Positions 1 through 11,835 of a DNA stretch of 64,000 bases are shown one piece after another. The notes beneath the pieces are model-generated. The model did not search any database and had not been told where the DNA came from. It saw only the letters and a list, made by a program, of their open reading frames with translations. Source of the DNA: Agrostemma githago (lineage: Eukaryota > Streptophyta > Magnoliopsida > Caryophyllales > Caryophyllaceae); NCBI GenBank assembly GCA_958450325.1, contig OY288242.1, forward strand, positions 66,355,562 through 66,419,561. The letters are read 5' to 3'. How positions within the stretch are numbered: the stretch's first letter is position 1; the number at the start of each line of letters is the position of its first letter. The position numbers were made by a program, and so were the translations under genes.

Positions 1-1135
1 TTTGTCATTATAAGAATTTTTTCTTTTTTTCTGGTTTACACGAAAAACTAATTTTGTACAATTTTTTTACACATAGCGCTGTGTTACAGTGCATTTAACA
101 CTATATTTATTTAATACATGTGTTTTTTTTTGTTAGAGTAACATCTCGTGTGTGTTTGAGTAACACTATTCGTCTGTTACAGTAACAGAAACAATGCATT
201 GAAGTTAGACAAAATCATTGCCAAAGTAACTGGGGATAACTTGGATTGGTTCCATTCATTGACAAAGTACCAACATTTGTTCTTCAAAAAACAATATATA
301 ATGCGTCAGAGGAATTAATTGCAATATCATTGTACAAACACCATTAATAACTTAAAGTAACATAAATTGTTCATTAAAGTAACATTTACAATGCTTTGGT
401 GTAACACACGGATTGTGAGACCAAAGAAAATTGGGTTAACTTCAGTAATCCCCATAGTAACACCAGCAGTAAATTAGAGTAACAGGTACAACTAGTTAGT
501 GTAACAGAGTTTAACAGGTTCAATGCATTGGTGATAGTCAAAATACCAATGTAATTAGACAGGTAACTAAAGAATACAAACCATTAATTCGTAGTTAGAA
601 AAGAGATGACATGATTCAGTAAACACGTTATTTTTTTCGGCCCTTTGTTGGCTTGCTCTTGGGAGCGTCGATAATCTTTTGTCTAGCGTCCGCATACTTG
701 TCTACGTTTTCCAACAATCGCGATCGCACCTTGTTCATTATGTTTGCTAAAGTTAGAAAGCTGCTTCAATATAACCTTGCTCGAGTTGAAGGTGAGCGAT
801 TGAGTTGAGTTGAGCGATTGAGTTGAGTTGTGCGATTGAGTGCTTGAGTGTGCTTGAGTTGAGTGAAAAAATTGAATGAGATGAGAGATGATGAAGGTGA
901 AGGGTTTTTGTGTTAGGCGGGTGTTTGAATGAAAAAAAATGAATGAGATGAGAGAGAAGAAGATATCAGTTGACAGTAATTTAGGGAGGAGAGAGGATTT
1001 TCTCATATTATTTCCAAAATATGGTAGTTACTACCTTAATTACTACATGCAATCTCAACCATTCATCATCTTCAGATCAATGGCTAAGAAAAGGACTCAT
1101 GGACTCAAAAAAAAAAAGGACTCACTTGATCTTCA
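1..1135. mobile_element. Right part of a non-autonomous TA-targeting TIR element (copy 1)
   Basis: The last 200 bases (about 940-1135) align by eye with the right end of the complete element at 1171-3354: a GAGAGAGAAGA-like stretch, a TAGTTACTACCTTAATTA-like stretch, a GGCTAAG motif, then GACTCA repeats and a final GACTCACTTGATC before the microsatellite. The body at 60-560 holds many AGTAACA motifs, as in the right half of the complete copy. The left end lies outside the window. No credible coding sequence; the open frames here are composition effects. Confidence 0.6.

Positions 1136-1170
<35 letters not shown>
1136..1170. repeat. (CT)n(TA)n microsatellite, transposon junction
   Basis: A short CT run followed by about ten TA repeats separates two related transposon ends. 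Other (TA)n tracts mark the next junctions at about 3353-3367 and 16949-16978. Confidence 0.85.
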
Positions 1171-1789
1171 GAGGTGGGTTCTAATGAGTCCCCTTATATA
1201 TGTTGAGTCCCTAAGTCCTCATCCCATCCAACGGATGGGATGAGGATGGATGGACAAGATGCATGCTAATATTTTGTATTTAAAAAAAAAGAAAAAAAAG
1301 AGAGGAAGATTTAGTATCTTAAAATAACTCCCATAATTTTAGGAAACAATAACTCTCATAATCACTATCATTCCTCATTCATTCATTCATTCACGTTCAT
1401 TCACAGGTTCATCAAAACCTAAAAAAAAAACGCTCTCATCGATCATCACGTTCATTCATTCAATCAAATATGTGCTCGAAATTCCGTTACTATGAATTCA
1501 ATGATCGTGACATCTTTATTAACGGTTGATAAACAATTCATCGAGTATAACAATGGTGAGTTTCGATATTGCTGTCATGTTTTGCGTCAATTTTTATTCA
1601 TTATCTTGATTAATTTGCGTCAATTTGTGTTCATGTTTTGCGTCAATTTTCATGTTTTTATGTTCATATGCAAATCGTAAAACACACAAACGGTGAGTAT
1701 ATATATTTTGTAATTTATACTGGAATCGCCATGGAAGTCATTAAGATGCTACTCAATTATTAGTTTTTATGTTTACAATATATTGAGTT

Positions 1790-2450
1790 ATTGTAGTCCA
1801 TATACTGCGTTACTTTAGTGTAGAGCATTTGTTACTTTAATGTCTATCATCTGTTACTTTATATGTCGTGTTACTTTAATACTCTCCAGTTGTTACTTTA
1901 GTGTTACTTTAGTGTAGAGTATCTGTTACTTTAATGTCTACCATCTGTTACTTTATATGTCGTGTTACTTTAATACACTCCAGTTGTTACTTTAGTGTTT
2001 TTCATCTGTTATTGTAGTGTCCTAAGAATTTAGGAAACTGCCATATTAAAAAATAATTAAAAAAAAAGATATTGTTTCCTATAATAATGGGACGTGATTG
2101 CCACCAAAATAGGAAACAATATCAAAGAGTAACGCCATATAAAAAAAAGAAAAAAAATACTACTTCCTATAATTATGGGACGTGATGACTTCAAAATAGA
2201 AAACAATATCAAAGAGTAAGATACTGCGTCATACTATCATTTTTTATCATTATATGAATTTTTTACACTAACTTATATCTGGTGTTATTTTAATGAACAT
2301 TATCTGTTACTTTAATTCATACTATCTGTTACTTTAATGTCTGACCTCTGTTACTCTATACCTGGTGTATAAGCATACTAAGTTAATTTAATTCAATGTT
2401 ACTTCAATGCACTTCATCTGTTACTTTAACTCTTGTTATCTGTTACTTTA
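1790..2450 (+). repeat. Left subterminal array of GTTACTTTAAT motifs
   Basis: More than a dozen irregularly spaced copies of TGTTACTTTA(A/G)T(G/A), often followed by TCTACCATCTG-like text. The array is interrupted at about 2030-2250 by an AT-rich stretch with two copies of an AGGAAACAATATCAAAGAGT segment. The same motif occurs in reverse orientation at 2758-3055. Confidence 0.75.
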
Positions 2451-2757
2451 ATCCACATGAATGATATAGGGATGTGGGTGAGAGTTTCCTCCATTGTGTT
2501 GTGGTGAGATTAAATCAAAGCTTCTGAGATGATGATGAAGAAGATGAAAAAGAAGAAAACGGAGAGAACGAGAAGGATGAAGAAGAAGCATAATTATAAG
2601 TAGGACATTATGAGTAACAAATGTGAAACATTGAAATTGTAATGGAGTTGATTTAGTTGGAATCTTGTACCACTTTTTGTTTTGGAGTATCTTAATAAAA
2701 ACAAACATTGTTCTTTTTGTTAATTGGAACTCCTGTTTTTGCAAGAGACTACTATGC

Positions 2758-3055
2758 AACGTAACTGATTTTATGAGTTAAAGTAACACAGTTCATGAAT
2801 TAAAGTAACACATTGTATGAGTTAGAGTAACAGTTTTTGCAAGAGACTATGCAACGTAATATATTTTATGAGTTAAAGTAACACAGTTCATGAATTAGAG
2901 TAACACATTGTATGAATTAGAGTAATAGTTTTTGCAAGAGAATATATTAAACAACGTAACAGATTTTATGAGTTAAAGTAACACAGTACATGAATTAAAG
3001 TAACACGTTATATGAGTTAAAGTAACATATTTTATGGATTATGGCAGTAACATAG
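2758..3055 (-). repeat. Right subterminal array, inverted copies of the same motif
   Basis: About ten copies of GAGTTAAAGTAACACA or GAATTAAAGTAACACA, the reverse complement of the left array motif. A longer unit ending TTTTTGCAAGAGA recurs at about 2735, 2836 and 2930. Left and right arrays can pair, giving a fold-back structure. Confidence 0.75.
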
Positions 3056-3367
3056 TAACATACGTACAATGGCAGTAGGAAAATGATGATTTTTTGGTGA
3101 AAATGAAAAAAACTTAATTTTGAAAAAACTTGTTGTTTCAGAGAAAAAGACATTTAAAAAGATTGATAAGAGAGAGAAAAGATTTGGATTGAGATAATTA
3201 AGGAGGAGAGAGAAAAATGATATATTTACCAAATTTGTTAGTTATTTCCTTAATTATGAGATCAAATCTTGTCCATTAATCTAACCTTGAATCAAGGGCT
3301 AAGATGGAGACTCACAGACTCAACATATATAAGTGGACTCACCTGATCCCACTTATATATATATATA

Positions 3368-3424
3368 GATTTAGGTTCATGTGAGAATCACCTACTCAAT
3401 GAGAACTGTGAGAACTCTTCTCAG
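3368..3424 (+). repeat. Left TIR of the 13.6-kb element
   Basis: Pairs with 16888-16949 through GTGAGAA, GAGAACYGTGAGAAC and a TCAGCC inner edge. Followed by a C-rich stretch of GATTTCCCCCAA repeats (about 3500-3730). Confidence 0.7.
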
Positions 3425-3891
3425 CCATCAGATTATTATTATGTGAATAGATGGATGAGATTAACTTTTCCGATTAATTTTATTCCCACGATTAATTTTA
3501 TTTCCCGATTCCCCCCCCCCACCACAATTTCCTCAACCCCGATTTCCCGAACGATTTCCCCCGATTTCCCCCAATTTCCCCCAAATTGAACGATCGATTA
3601 ACCTGAACCCTAACATTATCCAACTCTCATTCTCCACGCATAACTGAACGAATTTCCTCAACCCGATTTCCCCCAATTTCCTCAACCCGATTTCCCCCAA
3701 ATTGAACGATTTCCCCCAAATGAACGATCGATTAACCTGAACGATCGGTTAGTTTTATGTTGATAATTCGAATTGACTAGTCGAATTGTTTTAAACAACT
3801 AATGCGATTGATTGCGTTTTCTTAATTCTGTGTGATTTTTTGAATTTTTCTGATGATTTTTTGTTTGTTTGATTGTGATGTGTGTGATTAG

Positions 3892-3989
3892 AAGCAGAAG
3901 CAATTGGAGGAGGATTTCGCGAGGAAATTGAAGGTATTGGAGCGTGAGTTAGTGTCGTCGATCGAGTTAGAGCAAACGCTGAAAGGAAG
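3892..3989 (+). other. Exon-like fragment of a captured gene (unidentified)
   Basis: A 98-bp open stretch between an acceptor-like TGTGATTAG and a donor-like AAG|GTGAGA encodes a charged, coiled-coil-like peptide (KQKQLEEDFARKLK at its start, SSIELEQTL near its end). It lies just inside the left TIR of the large MULE with no related coding sequence around it. I do not recognise the parent gene. It could instead be a 5' exon of the Ulp1-like gene. Confidence 0.4.
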
Positions 3990-4281
3990 GTGAGAAATGA
4001 GATGCAGCTTATCAGTTTGATGAAATCCCTCTGTGAAAGAAAAAACGATATGAATTGTGATATAGTATATGAAATTCCTCTGTTCGATATGAATTTTAGA
4101 TAATTTAGTTTTGATTGCGTTTCAAAAATGAGTAGTTTGCGAGTCGTTGCAATTGAATGTAGCTAAACTGTTTGACGGAATTCGTTGGAGGAATTTCGTC
4201 AATTATTTGCATGTGATGTGAATTGCTCGATGTAGAATCGTCTTTTTATGATATTTGCCACCTTTGAAGTTTGTAACTCAC

Positions 4282-4390
4282 CTTGGGTCCAACAGGAACT
4301 CCTTGGGAATATAATTGATGCCTACTCGTAAATCAGTTACAGCCCCAAGATCGATGATCTTGAATGTACGGGTGCCTGGACTCGGGTTAG
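4282..4390 (-). pseudogene. STN7: Captured exon fragment of the thylakoid kinase STN7
   Basis: On the minus strand this stretch encodes TFKIIDLGAVTDLRVG followed by INYIPKEFLLDPR, then a donor (AAG|GTGAG). This is the region around the kinase DLG motif that I recognise from plant STN7, the state-transition kinase that phosphorylates light-harvesting proteins; there the text reads GAAADLRVG, so the fragment carries changes (GAVTD). Only this exon-sized piece is present, antisense to the Ulp1-like gene and lacking the rest of the kinase. It therefore reads as host DNA captured by the transposon (Pack-MULE behaviour). It could produce antisense or small RNA against the host gene, but nothing here shows that. 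Confidence 0.72.
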
Positions 4391-4878
4391 ATAAGTTAAG
4401 AAACAACTACAAAATAAATGAAGATGAAAAACATTATTACACTCATCGGTCCTCTCTAAGAAAAAAGATGAAAAACACGCTTAAGTCCAGGCACGAACAT
4501 TGTAGGGGAACATTGTAGGGGAACTCCTTGCTATATAGAACTTAGAAGTAGGGGGGCAGGAGATAAGCTAGTTAGTACTCCGCTCCGTCCCGTCATTTGT
4601 TAATCTATTTCGTTTTTGGCGGTCCTTTGTTTACCATTCTATTTTGGGAATGCTTTTCAGTGGGTCATTTGATCACCCACTGACATTGTTATAGGATTTG
4701 CTTATGAATATGCTGTGTGTGCTTTTGAACCTGTCTTTAGATTAGGTAAATGACAAGTTTTAGATTAATACCACTAATAATTGTTACCTTACACTTTGTA
4801 ACATAATAATTGTTTTGTTTACCTGACATTGTACCACTAATGCTTTTGTTTACCTGACATTGTTTTTTTGCTCACAAG

Positions 4879-7800
4879 CGTGGAGGCTAAAAACAAAAGA
4901 AAGCATGAGGAAATGACGACAAGGGATGATGCCGGTTCAAGTGAAGTGCGAAAAGGTATTATTGAAGTTTTATGGATTACTTGACCTTATTCCAACCCTT
5001 TTAATTTTGGTTTACCATTTTTTTATTTTTAGCGTACCATTTTTCAATTTGAGTGTACCTTTTTCCAATTAGACAGATTGTGATTTTCACTTGTACAATT
5101 GTTAATTGTTTCGTATTTTGTGCTTTCGTTGACTAGATCTTTGATAGTTAGACGGGTCGTGTCTGTTTTGATAATTTATGCAACGGTTTTTGGCAAGTTT
5201 TTGAGTCTGCAGCTCACGGCATTGCATTCTTGTACTTTCAGTACTGTTGAAAGTTTGTCAAGAAATTATCGAGATTTTCATTTGTTAAACTATTAATTGT
5301 TCCGTGTTTTGTGCTTTTGCTGAGTAGATCTTTGATAGTTAGACGGGTCGTGTTTGTTTTGATAGTTTATGCAACAATTTTTGGTAAGGTTTCGAGTTAT
5401 TTTGCCGGTTTATCAAGTGATTCAGTTTGTAGCTCACTGCATTGCATTGCATTCCTGTACTTTCAGTACTGTTTAAATTTTTTGTTAATTTTTTTTTTGA
5501 GATTTTCACCTGTGCAACGACTAATTTTTCCGTCTTTTTCTGCTTTTTTTTTTTGCTAGATCTGTTCACATATTGTTTAGTTTAATTCTATGATTCTGTA
5601 TTTTGATTAATTCTATGTTTGTCGGTGGTTTTGGTTATGTCTTGTTTTTAGTGTATCCTTATCATTTTCTTTCTTTAGGTGTACAAAAAGGAAAAGGAAA
5701 AAGAGAGGGTAAACCATTGACATTAGCTGATGCATCATTCAAATCAAGGATGACCCCCGGTCTTCTGTTTGATTTTGTTCAAAGCGGTCTATCAGATAGG
5801 CAAGTATCTGATATTCATTCTATGGGTTTTGGGGGTTTGCTTTTATTGAAAACTGATAAGGTTCCCGGTAAGTTGGCACATTGGCTGGTGTCAACTTTTA
5901 ATGTTCTTAATTCTTCTTTAATGGATGGGTTATTACATGTTACTGCTGAAGATGTTCATCTAGCAACTGGTATTCCGATGGGACCTCTAGACATTGAAAA
6001 GGAAATAAAATCTGTTGAAAAGAAGGTACAAACTGAAATATTTGATTGTTGGGCAGAACAATTTGATAAGAAAGAAATCACAAAAAACGTTCTTTTGGAG
6101 AAATTGAAGTCCCAGAAGGAAGGTGGAGATGATTTTAAGAGAAATTTCATTGTATTTGTCAATTCCACTTTATTAGTAGGTGTGAAGGGGGCTATTCTAG
6201 GTTTCCGTATTTTGAATATTCTTGCAGATACTTCACAAATCCCAAATTATAACTGGTGTTCTTATACTTTGGGTTCATTGCTCAATAATATTCAATTGTG
6301 GCAAAAGAATGTTCTTAATGGGAGACGTGTGACAACATTTAAAGGTGCCATCATGATTTTGGTTTTCATATATTTAGATAGAGTTGTCATTAAAATTAGG
6401 TCCGGTGATAGGCAATTCCCTACACTTGCAACTTGGTCAAAGAAGAATATATCAGAGAGGATAAAGACGGAACTTAGGGAGAAATCTTTTGGTCAAGGTT
6501 TTTTGTGGAAAGTCGTTTTGTAAAGGCTGCTGGTCACAAAGAAACAGGTGCAACTTCTAAGATCAAATTAGATGCAAATGATATGAAAAATGAAAAATTG
6601 GAGGGTACTAGGAACCGAGCTGAGGTTTGTGTAAACAAACTAGTTTCCTCGGCTAAAAATCTTGCTGATGCCTTTGATGATTTCAAGGCTTGTGCAAATG
6701 AGGCAATGAGTGAGCTACCAAATTCAATTGCTGTTCATAAGATGTCTTCTTTCTTGTCCTCTATTGTTGATGGTTTTCATTTATCTCAACAACAAAAGAG
6801 TGATGATTTAGATGATGCTGATGCTGATGTTGTTGGAGGGTCATACAAAGAAGGGGAAGTGGATGAGGATGAGAGAAAAGAGCAAGATTGGGACGATGAT
6901 GCATTTTGGGGGAATGAAAAGATTTTGGAAAGTCTTTTTGCCTTGCAAGATGCATTTAAACCAACTGTTGCCGATACTGCTGCTGCTGGTGTTACGCTTA
7001 AAAGGCATAAACGTGTTAAGGTAAAAAGGGAAAGAGACCCAATGATGCCAAGAATGCGTCTGCTAGATTCTGATGATGATTTGCTAGATTCATCTCAGAC
7101 TGTCAGTTCATCTGGGAATGAGATGAACCCAGTATCTTCCCTTTCACCTCATTTACCACCAGTAGAGGAGGAAAAACCTATACCTTCTGATCCTTCTGAT
7201 AATCCACATTTGCTTGAGAAGGAGATTGCTGAAGACCATTTAAAAACTCCTGAACCTCCAGTTGGTACGTCTGCTGAAGTACACGTTGACCTTACCTCTC
7301 CTGATCAGCCTCCCTCTCCGAATCAGCCTGCCATGCCTAAAAGAACTAGAGAAATTTCAGCAGTGTTTAAATCTCCGTACGTTCAGCGAAATATCATGAT
7401 TTTCTCCGATTTTACACAATCTGAGAAAGAAGTGGCTAATTATGTATTTTCAGAGGAGACCGATGAGAGGTAATTTACCATTCCAATTTCTTTCATTTCT
7501 TTTTCAATTTCTTTAGTTCATTTCTTTTTCAATTTCCTTCATTTCTTTTTCAGAGGAGACCGATGAGTGGCTATTAAGTACTTTCTTTCATTTCTTTAGT
7601 TCATTTTTAGCATTCCAATTTCAAATTTAGCGTACCCTTTTTCAAATTTAGCGTACCCTTTTTCAAATTTATCGTACCCTTTTTCAATTTTAACGTACCC
7701 ATTTTCAGTTTCAGCGTACCCATTTTCAATTTCAATTTTAGCGTACCTTTTTTCAATTTCAATTTTAGCGTACCCTTTTTCAATTTTAGCGTACCCTTTT

Positions 7801-10800
7801 TCCCTTTTAGCATACCCTTTTTCACTTTTAGCGTACCCTTTTCAATTTCAATTTTAGCGTACCCTTTTCCAATTTTAGCGTACCCTTTTTCAATTTCAAT
7901 TTTAGCGTACCCTTTTTCAATTTCAATTTTAGCGTACCCTTTTTCACTTTTAGCGTAGCCTTTTTCAATTTTAGCGTACCCTTTCTTAATTTCACTTTTA
8001 GCGTACCCTTTTTCACTTTTAGCGTACCCTTTTTTAATTTCAATTTTAGCGTACCCCTTTTCAATTTCAGTTTTAGCGTACCCTTTTCAATTTCAATATT
8101 AGCGTACCCTTTTCAATTTCAATTTTAGCGTACTCTTTTTCAATTTTAGCGTACCCTTTTTCAATCTCAATTTTAGTGTACTCTTTTTCAATTTTAGCGC
8201 ACCCTTTTTCAATTTCAATTTTAGCGTACCCTTTTCAATTTCAATTTTAGCATACCCTTTTCACTTTTAGCGTACCCTTTTTCAATTTTAGCGTACCCTT
8301 TTTCAATTTCAATTTTAGCTTACCCTTTTTCAATTTTAGCGTATTCTTTTTCAATTTTAGCGTACCCTTTTCAATTTCAATTTTATCGTACCCTTTTTCA
8401 ATTTTAGCGTATCCTTTTTCAATTTTAGCGTACCCTTTTTCAATTCTAGCGTATTCTTTTTCAATTTTAGCGTACCCTTTTTCAATTTCAATTTTAGCGT
8501 ACCCTTTTGCAATTTCAATTTTAGCGTACTCTTTTTCAATTTCAATTTTAGCGTACCTTTTTTCACTTTTAGCGTACCCTTTTTCAATTTTAGCGTACTC
8601 TTTTTTAATTTTAGCGTACCATTTTTTAATTTCACTTTTAGCGTACCCTTTTTCACTTTTAGCGTACCCTTTTTTAATTTCACTTTTAGCGTACCCTTTT
8701 TAAATTTCAATTTTAGCGTACCCTTTTTCAATTTTAGCGTACGCTTTTTCACTTTTAGCGTACCCTTTTTTAATTTCAATTTTAGCGTACCCTTTTTCAA
8801 TTTCAATTTTAGCGTACCCTTTTTCAATTTTAGCGTACGCTTTTTCACTTTTAGCGTACCCTTTTTAATTTCACTTTTAGCGTACCCTTTTTCAAATTTA
8901 GGGTATCCTTTCCATTTTCACTTTTAGGGTACAATTTGAGTACCATGGCGGCTCCTCAGTCATTTCTAACAAAATTACTTATAAATACAGTGTGGTTGTG
9001 TATAGAAGCCAATCTGAGTTGAACTTGCTTGATCTGAAGACTTAATGTGTGGAACTAAAGTTTCACATAAAATATTAGATGTATGGTGCGAAATATTAAA
9101 CAAGCGTGAGCGTTTAAGATCAAGTAAATCTCCTTACCGGTTATATTTGTCTACCAATACTCGTGTAAGTCTTCTTTCTTTGTTTAAGTTTCCCTTTTCT
9201 TTATTTCTTTATCGATTATATTTGTCTATCATTTTTACCTTTTCTATGTTATTAACTGGTCAATTGTGATGGGGTTGAATTTTATAAAGTAACCATGATT
9301 TTCTATCCCATTGTCTCACCATCTTTCCGAACAATGATATGTGTATTTCCAAGGGAGTCCAAAGTAGAAATTATACATCTTAATCCAGATTCAGTTCCAT
9401 CTTTTTCTGTTGTTGATTTTGTGGTATATTTTTATATTACTTGATATTTTTAAAAACTAATTATAATTTGATATTCTTTTTATTCTTATTTAATTTTTAA
9501 ATGTTATTATTTTTTGCAGGGAAATGATTTAAAAGATAACATGGCTGAACACTTCTCATCATGGATCCATAAATATGGTGAATTCAAAACAAATGAGTAC
9601 ATTCCGAAAGCTTATTCAAATGTGAAAGATGACAATGGAATCAGTTTAATGCGGCATATGGAAATCTATGTTGGTAACAAAAGAAATTTTGTTACTGGAT
9701 TGAGAGAGGTCAGTTAGTTTATAGTATTTGCTAAAAGATGTTTTAAATGTTAGGTCAATTTTGTGTACCTTTTAAATGTTAGGTCAATTTTGGATTCATT
9801 TAATTGTATTGTTTCTTTTTACTATATAGAAAAAGGTGGGACCCGAAAACTTTGTCAAAAGGCTTAGTGTGAAATATTGTCATTCAATAATTACATTTGA
9901 AGGCAATGAATTGAAAGATTTTGCTATTGAAGAATCGAAAAAGTATTTTTTCAAAGAAAGGTATAATTATTGTTTCTCTTTATTGAGAGTATACATATGT
10001 TTGTTATTTACTTTTCATATTATTATTTAGCTAACCAATTTTTTTCTTAAGTAGATTGGTAGTGAAAGAGGACCGCCGCCTTATCAAATCATTAACTAAT
10101 GAAGAGATTTTGGAATATGTTGTTGATGACATGAAAGATGATAGGTAAGTTATTAAAACATTATCACAACCTTTATCATATACTGACATCATCACAACCT
10201 TTATCATATATTAAAACGTTAATTTTGTTTTTCAGTGAAATTGTTATTGATACGGAATGGTTACAAGTAACTCGGAAGGGACTTTCCAGCTTGAAAACTG
10301 GATGCATGATTTATGACATGGTTATTGATTTGTTTGGGATTTATGTTACACATGAGAGAGATGGTGTTTTATATATGCCAACAACAACCAAGGTTTGTGT
10401 GTTTTTATATATGTCAACAACAACAACAACAATATGATGTTTTCAGCAGTTTTCCTGAAATAGATTCGTGTTTTCGTGTTGAATGTCAGTTGCTTTGTTT
10501 TGATTAAGTTTATGATTTTGAATTTATGAAGTTAGATACCGACTATACTTCTTTGTGATTTTCAGAAGTTTATGAATTTATGTTTTCAGAAGTTTATGAT
10601 TTTGAATGTCAGCTGCTTTGTTTTGATTAATGATTTCAGGATATGAAGAATAAGAATTCTACGCACAACAATTACATCAAGCTTCATTATATGGGAAAAA
10701 GTCAGTCCAAATTACAGAAAGTAAATATTGCAACAATCAGAATATGATTTACTGTCTATTTTGTCTTCTCCTAATGCATGTTAACCTAATTTATTTGTTG

Positions 10801-11835
10801 TTCAGGTGTTTTTCCTCATATGTACGGGTGTGCATTGGTATGTTTTGATATGTGATTTCAAGGAAAAGATTAACTATATACTAGACTCTTGCCAAGAAAG
10901 ACGACCAGAAAACAGAATTAAGCTTGCCAAGGAAGTGGTATGAACATTTCTTCTTTTAATTTCACAAGATTAAAAGATTTCGAGAAGTTGTTATTTTGGT
11001 GTATTTCCTAATCATCATTTTTTATTTTCTGGGTTTAAGGTTTTTTTGGTGCAATTGATGTGATTGTCGTTAAAGAACCAAACTTTTCAAAGTTGGCTGA
11101 GATAAAGAAGTTCGAGTTTTCAACCCTTTGTGTACCTCAACAACAAAACGGGTAAATTTTCCCTTTTTATGTGACTTTTTTTTTTCCAATGGATACAAAT
11201 ACTTGTACAAAATTTATAGGTTTGATTGCGGAGCTTATGTTTTGAAGTGGTTGGAGTCAGTTTACAATAGTTCTCAGTGGACGAGCGAGCAATATCTTAA
11301 GGTACTAATACCCATTTTCTTGATTGTCTTCCTGTCCCACATCCCCTATTTGAATCCGAGAGTATTAGTCAACCTGAAAGGCTGTTCAATACCCTCGTGT
11401 ACTCTTATAGTCTTATGTCAGAGAGTATTTAAAATTGTCCCAAATCCAGCTGTTGGAGCTCCATTTCTCTTAAGCTAATCTGTGTCTCCTTGGCAACTTC
11501 TGAGTATTAACACTCAAGTTTTCGAATGGGTTCGTTAAGTAAGATCTTATTTTGTCAAAAATCATATTGTCACACATTTACTGTATGCCTTTTAGCAGTA
11601 GTTTTTAATGTCTTTTAGCTATTAGTCAATTATTGAACTATAGATTTAGTCAATTAGTAGTCAATTCATTTTCACAGTACATTATATATGCATTTAGTCG
11701 GGTAGTTAATATTTTTTGTTTTCTTTTCAGAGTGAGAGTTTGGAATCATATAGGAAGGAAAAGATCGTTGAACTCTTAAGATGGGATAAGAACAAGAACA
11801 AGAGTGCAACTCTTAAGGAATTTGTTCCGGGTTAA
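4879..11835 (+). CDS. Ulp1-like (C48) cysteine protease gene of the MULE, multi-exon
   Basis: Exons inferred from GT/AG borders and open frames: 4879-4955, 5679-7469, 8991-9164, a core exon near 9250-9420, 9520-9708, 9830-9960, 10055-10144, 10236-10392, 10640-10720, 10806-10937, 11040-11151, 11220-11301 and 11731-11835. The large exon encodes a globular N-terminal domain (TPGLLFDFVQSGLSD, then YNWCSYTLGSLL) like those preceding Ulp1 domains in plant transposon proteins, then an acidic, proline-rich linker. The C-terminal domain shows GVHWYVL (His), NYILDS (Asp), VPQQQNG and FDCGAY (catalytic Cys), the Ulp1/SENP peptidase signature. Ahead of it lies what looks like a second Ulp1 domain without catalytic residues. 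Frameshifts are apparent at a T run near 6500 and near 9035, so the copy may be inactive. The true start may lie further 5'. Ulp1 enzymes deconjugate SUMO; for transposon copies the role is unproven. Confidence 0.7.
5098..5520 (+). repeat. Two-copy tandem repeat of about 200 bp in an intron
   Basis: 5098-5290 and 5291-5520 share TAATTGTTYCGTRTTTTGTG, AGATCTTTGATAGTTAGACG, a TTGCATTC block and TGTACTTTCAGTACTG. The repeat lies between exon 1 and exon 2 of the Ulp1-like gene. Just upstream (about 5005-5075) are diverged single copies of the GCGTACC minisatellite motif. Confidence 0.75.
7611..8935 (+). repeat. Minisatellite array 1 (GCGTACCCTTTTTCAA family)
   Basis: About 1.3 kb of tandem copies of a unit of roughly 21 bp (core TTTTAGCGTACCCTTTTTCA), mixed with 27-bp units that add a second TTTCAA. 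It lies in the intron between the 7469 donor and the 8991 acceptor of the Ulp1-like gene. Because 21 and 27 are both multiples of three, frames stay open across it (KKGTLKL repeats on the minus strand, FFNFSVP repeats on the plus strand); I regard these as non-coding. Confidence 0.92.

Larger units (their letters stand above)
1171..3354. mobile_element. 2.2-kb non-autonomous TIR element with fold-back subterminal arrays
   Basis: The left end (1171-1220, beginning GAGGTGGGTTCTAATGAGTC) and the reverse complement of the right end (3306-3354, beginning AAGTGGGATCAGGTGAGTCC) form an imperfect inverted repeat of about 50 bp; both contain CTTATATATGTTGAGTC. Both termini abut (TA)n, so the target was a TA microsatellite and an exact target duplication cannot be defined. 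No transposase or other gene is visible. The interior is mostly two oppositely oriented arrays of a GTTACTTTAAT-type motif. Likely mobilised by a MULE-type transposase such as the family at 3368-16949 (inference). Confidence 0.7.

Noticed and set aside
683..1006. 107-codon minus-strand frame at the window start
   Set aside because: Composed of STQSHNSTQSLN low-complexity text from a GAGTTGA repeat; lies in the body of a non-autonomous element.
1171..3354. Helitron
   Set aside because: Clear terminal inverted repeats at both ends; no TC start or CTRR end with hairpin was evident.
7607..8848. Long minus-strand frames encoding KKGTLKL repeats (and plus-strand FFNFSVP repeats)
   Set aside because: They exist because the minisatellite units are 21 and 27 bp, both multiples of three; the array is inside an intron and has no start context or conserved protein.
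7611..8935. CRISPR-like array
   Set aside because: Contiguous tandem units with no unique spacers, in a plant nuclear transposon.
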